From an uncultured Bacteroidales bacterium (lineage in GTDB: Bacteria > Bacteroidota > Bacteroidia > Bacteroidales > Muribaculaceae), in contig CAJLWO010000047.1 in the NCBI GenBank assembly GCA_905210435.1, positions 1 to 21,247 on the forward strand: a stretch of DNA of 21,247 bases. The letters run 5' to 3'. A program made the translations under genes and the position numbers. Shown here one piece after another: positions 1-7,690 of the stretch (its first letter is position 1; each line of letters opens with the position of its first letter). Below the pieces are notes generated by a model. The model did not search any database. It was given only the letters and a program-made list of their open reading frames with translations, and had not been told where the DNA came from.

Positions 1-3000
1 ACAGCACCACCTTCCCCGTAAAATCGGTGAAAGCGAGCGTCCGGCGCCCGTCGCCGTCAGTCGTTTCGGCAATAGCCAGCGTACCTTTCGCGTAATACCC
101 GTCGCATACAAGCGAATTGCCGTCCATACGGTATTTGAGGCAGCGGTACAGCGCCTCGCCGTCGGCGCCTGCGTTAAAACGGTAGTCCGACCGCACAGGG
201 TGTGCGGCGAATTCCTCTCCGCCGATAGTGACGGTACGCACACGTTCGTCATTTCCCGGCATGTATCCGTACCGCCGCATAGCTTCGCTGTCACCGTCGT
301 AAGCTGCTGCAACACCCGTCGCAATCCAATCCGGATCGCTGTCGGGATTGTCGCAGCCTACCGGAAGATATTCACTCAGTTTACGCCCCAAGATGTCATA
401 TTTCGTGATATTGATAATAGAACTTCCTCCGGTTTTACCCTCAAGCACCTTGTTGCCGAAAGCATCGAAACGCACAATATCGGTAACCGTGTTGCCGTTT
501 GCTCCGGTATGCGATGTCTCGATCTTGTTGATATTGTCGGTGCCATACTGGCTGTAACTGTAGGATGTTACATTTTCCCCGGCAGAAGTCACGGAAACAA
601 GTCTCCCCGCGCTATATCCGTAGCCGGTCACCAAGCCGGAGGGTGACTCTATCCGTGTATATCCCACAAGGGGAGAGTATTCATATTTAGTGGTGAAATT
701 ACCGTCGGCGGTGACCTGCTCCAGGAATGTCCCCGAGCCGCCCCATCTGTAGCTGTTCTTACGTCCGTTAAATCCGGTTGTCGCTGTCGGATTGCCGTAA
801 CGGTCATAACCGGTTATACTCACGGAGTCGGTAAGGACGGCACCCTGCGCGGCACATACCAGCGACGACAGCTGCAGCCCGCCGCTTCCTGCCCCGAAAT
901 CGGCATAATTATAGCGCTTTTCGAGCATGAACGCTCCGTGTCGGTAGATCTCCTTGACCGGCATCGATATGCGTCCGCGTGCGGTAGCCTGTGAGAGCAG
1001 TCCTCTCGGAGCATTGCACGAATACCGGTAGTCGGTCGAATACACATCGCCCCCGCACGATTTGCTTATCCTGCTGATGAGGCTGTAGCGCCCCGATATT
1101 GCAGTCAGTCCGTCGGGATGCACCACGCGCGAACTGTCAGTGTCAAGTATACTGCCGCCGCGATGATAGAGCCGGTCATCGTATTCGTAAGCCGTGACGA
1201 CAGTGCGCGAATTGCCGTAACGGTCATATTCCGTAGTCCGTACGCTGTCGCACCATGTCTTGCAGGTCGCGACCGTGACAGGGAAATAATTGAAATCGTC
1301 AACTGATTGGTAATCTTCTCCCGGATCTCCTAAAAACGGGGAGTCGACGGTGCGTACCAAAGGCGTGCTGTAGTATCCGGTTGTATATACATTTTCATCC
1401 TCCGACGAATATTTATAGTCAGTAATGCGCAAAGGCGACAGCAGTGCGCCGCAACTGTCTGTGACCCATTCGGTCTTTTTTGTCAGGAGAGCCCTCTCTT
1501 TGAGTGCCTGCCTGAAATATCCCCCGATAAATTTTGGTGACAGAATAGCACTATAAGCCTGATTTAATGAAAAATTGATGTTTGGCATTATGTTTGTCCC
1601 GCAGAAACGAATATACTTACTTTGTGTTTCCGACAATCCATTCTTTCCGGCAATCACATATTTCGATTCCACGTTTGCCGTGTCAAAGTCATAATCGATT
1701 GTGACGGGACAATTAAGCCCCGTACCTGTAACAGTCTCCCGTACATTGCTATAATATACTATGGCATCCTCCATGATGTCTCCGGGAATAAGACTTGATG
1801 TAGACAGTGTCGCACCGGTGGTGCAGTATACCTGTGTGACTAATAATGACCCGTCATACACCACCCCCCTGTAGCCTGAGATTCCGATGAAGGAAGAAAG
1901 ACTGATTTTGCTGAAGTCGATTGTTGAGACACCACCTGAATAGGTGTACTCCCTGACACGGATATTGCCTGTGGTGTGGTCGGTAGTTTGCTCCCGTTTT
2001 ATCCTTAGCCCGGGGGCAATATCATATTCCGTGCCGTCGAATTTGAACTTCTGCGCGGCCTTGTTTACCTCGTAAGTGAATTCCGTTGTAGCTCCGGCAT
2101 ACGTGGTGAATGATTTCAACGACTTTGACTGCAAGGCGTCGAAATCAGGTAGCCGGTACTCTGAAATCACAATATTTGCCCGTTGAGGAGTGGTTCGTTT
2201 GCCAATAACTGTATCTTCGTCTGTTATAAGCCCACCTAAATCTCCCGGCAAAATAATATGTCCGATAGAGTCACGTGGCTCTTCGGGAATTTTTACATCA
2301 AGAATGCTTTCGGTAGGATAGGTCTTGCCCTCCCGATAATTGTTGTATCCGAAAATGTCACGGTTACCCATATATGAACCGGCGTCGTAATACTCAAACG
2401 TAGCGCCGTCTATTTCTTTACCGTCGGAACTTATTGTCACTTTCTTCAACAGCGCAATATCGTGCTTTGTTTTGCTGTTGTATTTTGTGTAGTTGAACGC
2501 TACGCGTCTCACCTCTTTGCCGTCATGTGTATTGACAGTAAAACCTTTTACCGGTTCCTGTGCGGCGTCAATGAAACGTATAGTTCCGGCGCGGCAGGTT
2601 ATGCGGCTAAGTCCGTGGCGGTTGGTGTATGTGTACTTATGCCTGTTTTCAGAGTCGCGGTGAGTAGGGTATGATATATGCACCGGGCTTGTATCTCTGT
2701 TGTTTGCCGACAAGGTGCTTGGAGAAGATGACGGGTAGCGCTGCCGCGCCGCCATGTCGACATATTCAAATGTTATCGAGTCGGTCTTCGACGGATTTAT
2801 GATGCGCCCCAGTCTCCACTGGCATATTATGTTCTCATAATTGGGGAAATACGGTTTCCCGTCGAGTACCATCGGGATGAATTGATACGATACGGTTTCC
2901 GTAACGTCGTACACATATTCTGTGCCGTCGGGGATGATAATTCTGAATGTTCCCTCATCAGGATTGATAATCTTGACATCGGTTTCGGGCAATTGAACTA

Positions 3001-3523
3001 TTTTCCCGTCTTTGATTATGAACGTGCCGCTATAGCTTCCTGCCCGGTAGTTGTAGCGGTCATAGTCACTGTCGGCGGTATAATGGTCGAGCGCGGTCAG
3101 GTATTCCAGTGTAGGTGTGCCTGACGGAATATTCACTGCGCCGTCCGCTCCGTCGGGATGCCCCACGATACGGCGTGATACCGTCCCTCCGCACTGCAGA
3201 TCCCAGCTTACACCAACCGGGCCGTCCTCGTCGTCGACTTTCACGCCGCCTGTGGTATAGCAAATCGACACCGGCAGCGACATATCTCCGCAATTCAGCG
3301 TGTACAACGGCATTGTAATCGAGGCCTGTCCGGTGGAGTGATTGACCGAATGCTCCGTATGGCGGCACAATGCGGCTGCCTCCACCGACGGTAAAGACAC
3401 AATATCACCTCCCGAGCGAGGCGCGCGGAATGTGCCGTCATCGGCAGCGTTGCCTGAAACGCAACTTATCATCGCTATGAAGATTGCCGTGACTGCGTGT
3501 CGGTATGTCGTGACTTTTTCCAT
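1..3523 (-). CDS. Large RHS/YD-repeat secreted protein, partial (3' end off the left edge)
   Basis: An open frame runs from ATG at 3523 to the window edge, at least 1174 codons without a stop, and continues beyond. Residues 1-27 look like a signal peptide ending near SGNA. Residues about 90-120 hold the pattern PVGVSWDLQCGG followed by SRRIVGHPDG, which resembles the 'VGLGWxLxxGGxIxR' block that opens many Bacteroidota RHS/SpvB-like secreted proteins. The later part carries YD-type repeats: YDRYGN near residues 765 and 906, YEYSP and YGYSAGRL near 940-970, and YDILGRKLSEYLP near 1040-1055. It is therefore an RHS-family exported protein, probably forming a beta-cage shell. The C-terminal tip, where a toxin or variable domain would lie, is not visible. 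It follows the 3565-4575 gene by 41 bp on the same strand, so the two are probably one operon. Family assignment is confident; function is unknown. Confidence 0.85.
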   Translation of the reverse strand, partial: MEKVTTYRHAVTAIFIAMISCVSGNAADDGTFRAPRSGGDIVSLPSVEAAALCRHTEHSVNHSTGQASITMPLYTLNCGDMSLPVSICYTTGGVKVDDEDGPVGVSWDLQCGGTVSRRIVGHPDGADGAVNIPSGTPTLEYLTALDHYTADSDYDRYNYRAGSYSGTFIIKDGKIVQLPETDVKIINPDEGTFRIIIPDGTEYVYDVTETVSYQFIPMVLDGKPYFPNYENIICQWRLGRIINPSKTDSITFEYVDMAARQRYPSSSPSTLSANNRDTSPVHISYPTHRDSENRHKYTYTNRHGLSRITCRAGTIRFIDAAQEPVKGFTVNTHDGKEVRRVAFNYTKYNSKTKHDIALLKKVTISSDGKEIDGATFEYYDAGSYMGNRDIFGYNNYREGKTYPTESILDVKIPEEPRDSIGHIILPGDLGGLITDEDTVIGKRTTPQRANIVISEYRLPDFDALQSKSLKSFTTYAGATTEFTYEVNKAAQKFKFDGTEYDIAPGLRIKREQTTDHTTGNIRVREYTYSGGVSTIDFSKISLSSFIGISGYRGVVYDGSLLVTQVYCTTGATLSTSSLIPGDIMEDAIVYYSNVRETVTGTGLNCPVTIDYDFDTANVESKYVIAGKNGLSETQSKYIRFCGTNIMPNINFSLNQAYSAILSPKFIGGYFRQALKERALLTKKTEWVTDSCGALLSPLRITDYKYSSEDENVYTTGYYSTPLVRTVDSPFLGDPGEDYQSVDDFNYFPVTVATCKTWCDSVRTTEYDRYGNSRTVVTAYEYDDRLYHRGGSILDTDSSRVVHPDGLTAISGRYSLISRISKSCGGDVYSTDYRYSCNAPRGLLSQATARGRISMPVKEIYRHGAFMLEKRYNYADFGAGSGGLQLSSLVCAAQGAVLTDSVSITGYDRYGNPTATTGFNGRKNSYRWGGSGTFLEQVTADGNFTTKYEYSPLVGYTRIESPSGLVTGYGYSAGRLVSVTSAGENVTSYSYSQYGTDNINKIETSHTGANGNTVTDIVRFDAFGNKVLEGKTGGSSIINITKYDILGRKLSEYLPVGCDNPDSDPDWIATGVAAAYDGDSEAMRRYGYMPGNDERVRTVTIGGEEFAAHPVRSDYRFNAGADGEALYRCLKYRMDGNSLVCDGYYAKGTLAIAETTDGDGRRTLAFTDFTGKVVL

Positions 3524-3564
3524 GTGTGATTGTGGTTGGACAGTGTTAGTTAAGGTAAATCTAC

Positions 3565-4575
3565 TTAGTCTTTCAGGTTGGATTGGTTACGGCTGATATG
3601 CTTTTTGTATGAAACAGTCCGGTCGGTATATTGCTCCGTGATTATATACCATCCTGTCGGGAGTCCGTAGTCAATAGTCCCGGCCATCTCCTCCGGCGCA
3701 TATTTCCTGAGTGTTTTTCCTCCGAGGTCGGTTATTATGATTGATTGCAAATCCGAACCTGACTCGGATTCTATGGTCTGGTTTCTCTTTTTGCGTGTTT
3801 TCTCCTGTTGCTGTATCTTCACAGTCGATAGTGTCGCCGATTCATGGCCGCCGTTCCATCCCTCATATTTCCTCCATTCCACAATCGGGAACCGTCTGTC
3901 CGGAGCCATCCAGCGTATATCGGCATAAGCCGCGGTTTCGCCGCTGTCGGCATTCCCTTGCGGACAGAAACTGTAACGGGCGATATGCATTACGGTTTCT
4001 TTTATCGTGTCGCCTTCTGCCGTAATAATCATCCCCCCTGGTCGAGCCGAATATGTCGATGATATTTGATATGATTGTGAGGCTCCGTTGGCGTGCACTA
4101 TCGTCAGTGTGTCGGTTTGTGATATGTTGTCTGCCGGCGCATTGGCCGGTGTGGCGTGATAGGGCACACCTTCATTAAAATTAAGTCCGTACAATCTTGA
4201 CGCGATGCCTTTCAGCCGTATAATTCCGTTATTTGCGGAAAACCATTCCGTTTCATTATCATTGCGGCGCTCTATAATCGTGTCGCCGTAGATTCGGTAC
4301 TCTACTGTTCGTTTTTCTCCGTCGTTGATATGCGAGAAATCAAGTACCGGAGTCTCTTTCGCCGTTCCTATGTCATGCTCCTCAACCGCTGTTGCATGGC
4401 CGTTCGGTAAAGTGAAATAATCGGTGATGTCAATACGTTCATCGGCATATTCGTCAGTTTCGGCTGATGAAACCGCACAGAATGCAACCAATATGCATCC
4501 GGCTGTGATGATTGTCCTGAGGGGAAATCTTCTCCATTTTTGATGAGGGGTGCGTCGGTAGGTAATAAAGTCCAT
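3565..4575 (-). CDS. Exported protein with T9SS-like C-terminal sorting domain, partner of the RHS gene
   Basis: This is a 336-aa protein if it starts at the ATG at 4575. An ATG at 4644 is in frame but falls inside the predicted promoter (4614-4645), so the shorter start is preferred. The N-terminus has a basic stretch and then a hydrophobic segment ending CAVSSA, a likely signal peptide. The middle is beta-rich and not recognised, with RWMAPDRRFPIVEWR near residue 220. The last about 63 residues, from ITDLGGKTLRKY through LPTGWYIITEQ to VSYKKHI, have the shape of a type IX secretion C-terminal sorting domain: strand, G-turn, strand, 'G.Y.I', strand ending in K. That reading is by pattern only. 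The gene lies 41 bp upstream of the RHS gene and probably shares its promoter, so a role in carrying or anchoring the RHS protein is possible but unproven. Confidence 0.75.
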   Translation of the reverse strand: MDFITYRRTPHQKWRRFPLRTIITAGCILVAFCAVSSAETDEYADERIDITDYFTLPNGHATAVEEHDIGTAKETPVLDFSHINDGEKRTVEYRIYGDTIIERRNDNETEWFSANNGIIRLKGIASRLYGLNFNEGVPYHATPANAPADNISQTDTLTIVHANGASQSYQISSTYSARPGGMIITAEGDTIKETVMHIARYSFCPQGNADSGETAAYADIRWMAPDRRFPIVEWRKYEGWNGGHESATLSTVKIQQQEKTRKKRNQTIESESGSDLQSIIITDLGGKTLRKYAPEEMAGTIDYGLPTGWYIITEQYTDRTVSYKKHISRNQSNLKD

Positions 4576-4613
4576 GGGAGAGAATGTTGAAAAATCAGGT
4601 ATCGGTTTATTCC

Positions 4614-4645
4614 CAAATATAATGATTTTTGAGCCGATTTGCAAA
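4614..4645 (-). promoter_or_regulatory. Bacteroidota-type promoter for the RHS operon
   Basis: On the minus strand, TTTG (4645-4642) is followed after 20 bp by TATATTTG (4621-4614), matching the -33 TTTG and -7 TAnnTTTG elements of the Bacteroidota primary sigma factor. Transcription would start near 4607, which leaves a leader of about 32 nt to the ATG at 4575 and rules against the ATG at 4644. Confidence 0.75.
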
Positions 4646-4790
4646 TTTTTTTAACAAAATCTGAGCGTGAGTCCGGATTTTAATCAGATTAATAGGAAAT
4701 TTGGTTAAGGTTTTTTATGCCGGAAGAATATGGACGGTATGATATTGTCGCAAATCGTAATATTGTCCATTGTTTTACGGGATTTATCCA

Positions 4791-4821
4791 TTTTTAATGT
4801 CGGGTGCGGGTGGTAAATTTG
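4791..4821 (+). promoter_or_regulatory. Probable promoter of the GH97 gene
   Basis: TAAATTTG at 4814-4821 fits the -7 element TAnnTTTG. The -33 side is only a T-run (4791-4795), so the match is partial. The leader would be about 75 nt, AT-rich, and would include the 23-bp tandem repeat at 4840-4882. The rest of the 4646-4902 gap between the divergent genes holds a short dyad, TTAATCAGATTAA at 4680-4692, which could be an operator half-site pair but is too short to claim. Confidence 0.45.
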
Positions 4822-4839
4822 TGGCGTATTATATATTAA

Positions 4840-4882
4840 AACAAATCTACATTAACAAAATTAACAAATCTACATTAACAAA
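4840..4882 (+). repeat. Two-copy direct repeat, period 23, in the GH97 leader
   Basis: The 20-base unit AACAAATCTACATTAACAAA occurs exactly at 4840-4859 and again at 4863-4882. It lies in the predicted 5' leader of the GH97 gene, 20 bp ahead of its ATG, in a strongly A-rich stretch. Confidence 0.85.
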
Positions 4883-4902
4883 CCTGCATTTCGACATTTC
4901 TC

Positions 4903-6927
4903 ATGAAAAAACTATTGTGCATGCTGCTGGCAATGGCGGTGCCTGTGGCTCCGCTGGCGGCGAAGACCTACGTTGTCAACTCGCCCGACAAGGATTATAA
5001 ACTGACCGTGACTGCCGGTGAAGGCTCTACATCTTATTCGGTCGATTACAAGGGCAAGACTATTATAAACAAGTCGGTCATCGGGCTTCTTGAAGCTGAC
5101 GGACGCCGGATAGGCGACGGTGCGGTGACCTCTACCGAAAAATCTTCCCACAAGGGCACTGTCGACGTCGTTGTCGGCAAAAACGACACTCTCGCCGACA
5201 ATTACAATCAGCTTACACTCGTCTACGACGACGGCGATTACCGCCTCACGCTGCGTGCCTACGACGAGGGCGTGGCATATCAGTGGACTCTCAATTATCC
5301 CGGTGAACTGACCGTGGCCAATGAGCTTTTCGAGGCTGATTTCGGCAATAATCCGGTAAAGGTGCATTTCCCGCAGTGCGAGACGCGCACATGGACGGAA
5401 TGGGACCTCAAACATCAGCCCCACGAAATCAATCAGGCTTACCGTAACTTCGAACGCGAATATATCCGTTACGAAAGCATCGACGCTATCCCCGACAGCG
5501 CTATCAGTACGAGTCCGGCGCTCTTCACCCTCCCCGGCGGAAAGGTGCGTGTCGCCATCACCGAAGCCAATGTCTACGATTATCCCGGTCTCTACCTCCA
5601 GCCGGCCGGAGGTGAGAAGATACGCGGCCATTGGGCGGCTTTCCCGAAAACGGTGCTCGACGGCGATACAGTCAACGGCAAGCAGTTCTATTCCACTCAC
5701 CTTGTAGAGACGCGCGAGGACTTCATAGCGCGTATCAGCGGCAAGCGCTCGCTACCATGGCGTGTAATCATCGCCTCCGACCGCGATGCCGACCTGCTCA
5801 ACAACGAACTTGTCTACCTCCTTGCCGACCCCTGCGAAATCGAGGACACATCCTGGATTAAGGCCGGCGCAAGTGCTTGGGAATGGTGGCATAAGGCCAT
5901 GCTCGACGGCGTTGATTTCCCCGTAGGCAATAAAAACCTGTCGCTCGAGCTTTACAAATATTACGTCGACTGGGCTTCGGAAAATGGCGTACCTTACATG
6001 ACGCTCGATGCCGGCTGGTCGGAAAGCTACCTCGCCGAACTGTGTGACTACGCGGCCAAAAAGGGTGTCGGCATATTCGTATGGACATGGGCAAGCTGTC
6101 CGCTCGAAGCTCCGGGCGACTGGATTAAAAAGATGAAGAAACTGGGTGTTACGGGCGCGAAAATCGACTTTTTCGAACGCAACGACCAGGTGGCGATGCG
6201 CTGGCAGCGTCAGCTCGCACGCCGCTGCGCCGACGAAAAGATGCTTGTGCTGTTCCACGGCTGCCCCGTGCCTTCGGGTCTTGGCCGCACGTTCCCCAAC
6301 GTTCTCGGCTATGAGGCCAACCGCGGTCAGGAATGCAACTTCTGGGACCGAACTATCTCGCCCCGCCATCACTGCACATTCCCCTTCATACGTCTGCTCG
6401 TAGGCCCGACCGACTTCACTCCCGGTTCGCTCCGTCAGGCCACCGACGCCGATTTCCGTCCGCAGGATATTGACAACACTCCCCCCATGTCGCAGGGAAC
6501 CATAGCGCAGGAAATGGCGCTCTTCGTAGTTCTCGACCAGTGGATTGCCACAATATGCGACTCTCCGACAGAATATGCAAAATATCCCGAACTCGAACGC
6601 TTCGTGACCCAAGTGCCCGTGACATGGGACGAAACGCTTCCGCTCGACGGTGAAGTCGGCGAACATATCCTTATGGCCAAACGCAACGGCGACCAATGGT
6701 ACATCGGTGCCATGACCTCCGACTCCTCCCGCAGCTACAACGTGAAGCTCGACTTCCTCCCCAAGGGCACTGTCTATGACGTCGAAATCATAGCCGACAG
6801 CGCCGACTCCGAGTCCCATCCGCGCCACTACGACATAGTCAAACGCACGGTTAGCCGCGGCGACACCCTCCCTCTTGCCCTCGTGAAAGGCGGAGGCGCC
6901 GCAATCCGCCTCACGCCCCGCAAATAG
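4903..6927 (+). CDS. Glycoside hydrolase family 97, retaining alpha-galactosidase-like
   Basis: A 674-aa protein with a signal peptide (about residues 1-20). The GH97 plan is visible: N-terminal beta-sandwich to about 290, a TIM barrel to about 580, and a C-terminal beta domain. In the barrel, GAKIDFFERNDQ places Asp422 where retaining GH97 enzymes have their nucleophile. GYEANRGQE places Glu471 and Glu477 six residues apart, the same spacing as two glutamates (526 and 532) of the inverting alpha-glucosidase SusB, as remembered. The 55-residue gap from Asp422 to Glu477 equals that between the nucleophile and acid/base of the B. thetaiotaomicron alpha-galactosidase Gal97b (415 and 470, from memory). 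Length also fits Gal97b better than SusB. The enzyme should act in the periplasm or at the outer membrane on alpha-galactosides. No susC/susD pair is nearby, so this is a lone gene here. Family is confident; substrate is inferred. Confidence 0.92.
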   Translation: MKKLLCMLLAMAVPVAPLAAKTYVVNSPDKDYKLTVTAGEGSTSYSVDYKGKTIINKSVIGLLEADGRRIGDGAVTSTEKSSHKGTVDVVVGKNDTLADNYNQLTLVYDDGDYRLTLRAYDEGVAYQWTLNYPGELTVANELFEADFGNNPVKVHFPQCETRTWTEWDLKHQPHEINQAYRNFEREYIRYESIDAIPDSAISTSPALFTLPGGKVRVAITEANVYDYPGLYLQPAGGEKIRGHWAAFPKTVLDGDTVNGKQFYSTHLVETREDFIARISGKRSLPWRVIIASDRDADLLNNELVYLLADPCEIEDTSWIKAGASAWEWWHKAMLDGVDFPVGNKNLSLELYKYYVDWASENGVPYMTLDAGWSESYLAELCDYAAKKGVGIFVWTWASCPLEAPGDWIKKMKKLGVTGAKIDFFERNDQVAMRWQRQLARRCADEKMLVLFHGCPVPSGLGRTFPNVLGYEANRGQECNFWDRTISPRHHCTFPFIRLLVGPTDFTPGSLRQATDADFRPQDIDNTPPMSQGTIAQEMALFVVLDQWIATICDSPTEYAKYPELERFVTQVPVTWDETLPLDGEVGEHILMAKRNGDQWYIGAMTSDSSRSYNVKLDFLPKGTVYDVEIIADSADSESHPRHYDIVKRTVSRGDTLPLALVKGGGAAIRLTPRK

Positions 6928-6942
6928 ACAGTAGACCATGTT

Positions 6943-6986
6943 GGGACGCGATTCAATGCTTTAGCCTAAGCATTGAATCGCGTCCC
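6943..6986. repeat. Perfect 19-bp inverted repeat (REP-like hairpin)
   Basis: The arm 6943-6961 is exactly complementary to 6968-6986, with a 6-base loop TAGCCT. The arms begin GGGACGCG and end CGCGTCCC. It starts 16 bp after the GH97 stop codon. No T-run follows on the plus strand, so it is not a standard intrinsic terminator, although it may protect or end the mRNA. It resembles an intergenic palindromic repeat. Confidence 0.85.
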
Positions 6987-7053
6987 TGCATGTATATGCG
7001 GTATTCGCGCTTCCACCTCGTCTGTTCATATTTGTTCATTTGTGGCGGCCTGT

Positions 7054-7083
7054 TTTGCGAAATTGACATTTTGATTAATTTTG
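7054..7083 (+). promoter_or_regulatory. Bacteroidota-type promoter for the 195-aa gene
   Basis: TTTG at 7054-7057, an 18-bp gap, then TAATTTTG at 7076-7083. Transcription would begin near 7090 and leave a very short leader before the ATG at 7103. Confidence 0.7.
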
Positions 7084-7102
7084 CATCATTAACGGCAAAT
7101 AA

Positions 7103-7690
7103 ATGGAAGAATTCTATATCAAACTGTTGTGTGAACGCGTTGCGGAGCGTTTTGGATACAGTCCCGTCACGACCGAGGATTTCGCTGACCTGAGCGACAG
7201 CATAATGCAGGTCACGAAGGAGCGGCTTAGTGTGTCCACTCTCAAACGCGTTTTCGGCAGGGTGAATTTCTCGCAGGCACACCGGCGTACGACCCTGACG
7301 ATAATGTGCCGTTATATAGGGTTTTCCGGCTGGACGGAGCTGAGCGACGTGTTGCGCAACAGCATGAATTGCGAGTCGGATTTCAAGCCTATCAATGCAA
7401 TCAGTCTTGACAATATCGAGCCTGACAGCGAACTGAAAATAAAGTGGCTGCCCGACCGGCACATCATTGTGCGCAACTTGGGCGACAAACAGTTTGAGGT
7501 GCTTGAGGCATGCAATACAAAATTGAATACCGGCGACATAATAGAGATTGCCCTGCTTGCACCGAATGAACCTATGTTCATATCAAAGATAATACGCAAT
7601 GACAAATATTTCACCGGTTATCTCGCCGGACAGCTTCACGGGGTTACGGTAGAAAGTGTGTCGGGCGGCAAAGAGGCAGGCGCAATATAG
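7103..7690 (+). CDS. Conserved hypothetical protein with HTH-like N-terminus
   Basis: A 195-aa soluble protein with no signal peptide or membrane segment. Residues about 28-82 have the pattern 'LSVSTLKRVFG' then 'TLTIMCRYIGFSGWTEL'. This resembles a helical, possibly DNA-binding block seen at the N-terminus of many Bacteroidota hypothetical proteins (S-x-x-TLKR-x-FG, then a helix ending YxGxxxW). Residues about 95-187 look beta-rich (KIKWLPDRHIIVRNLG, TGDIIEIALLAP, FTGYLAGQLHG) and match no fold that can be named by eye. Its 3' end overlaps the 3' end of the convergent kinase gene by 55 bp. A regulator role is plausible from the N-terminal pattern and the kinase neighbour, but nothing visible proves it. 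Confidence 0.8.
   Translation: MEEFYIKLLCERVAERFGYSPVTTEDFADLSDSIMQVTKERLSVSTLKRVFGRVNFSQAHRRTTLTIMCRYIGFSGWTELSDVLRNSMNCESDFKPINAISLDNIEPDSELKIKWLPDRHIIVRNLGDKQFEVLEACNTKLNTGDIIEIALLAPNEPMFISKIIRNDKYFTGYLAGQLHGVTVESVSGGKEAGAI

Noticed and set aside
200..1306. Several short plus-strand and minus-strand frames at the left end
   Set aside because: They are shadows of the RHS gene, whose frame is open from 3523 to the edge and carries YD repeats.
4730..4770. ATGGAC...GTCCAT dyad between the RHS operon and the GH97 gene
   Set aside because: The arms are six bases and 29 bases apart, which is not distinguishable from chance in a gap this long.
5752..6939. Long antisense frame (395 codons) over the GH97 gene
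   Set aside because: It mirrors the codon bias of a clear GH97 gene and has no recognisable domain. The same holds for the frames at 4912-5700 and at 18434-19315 (over lipA).
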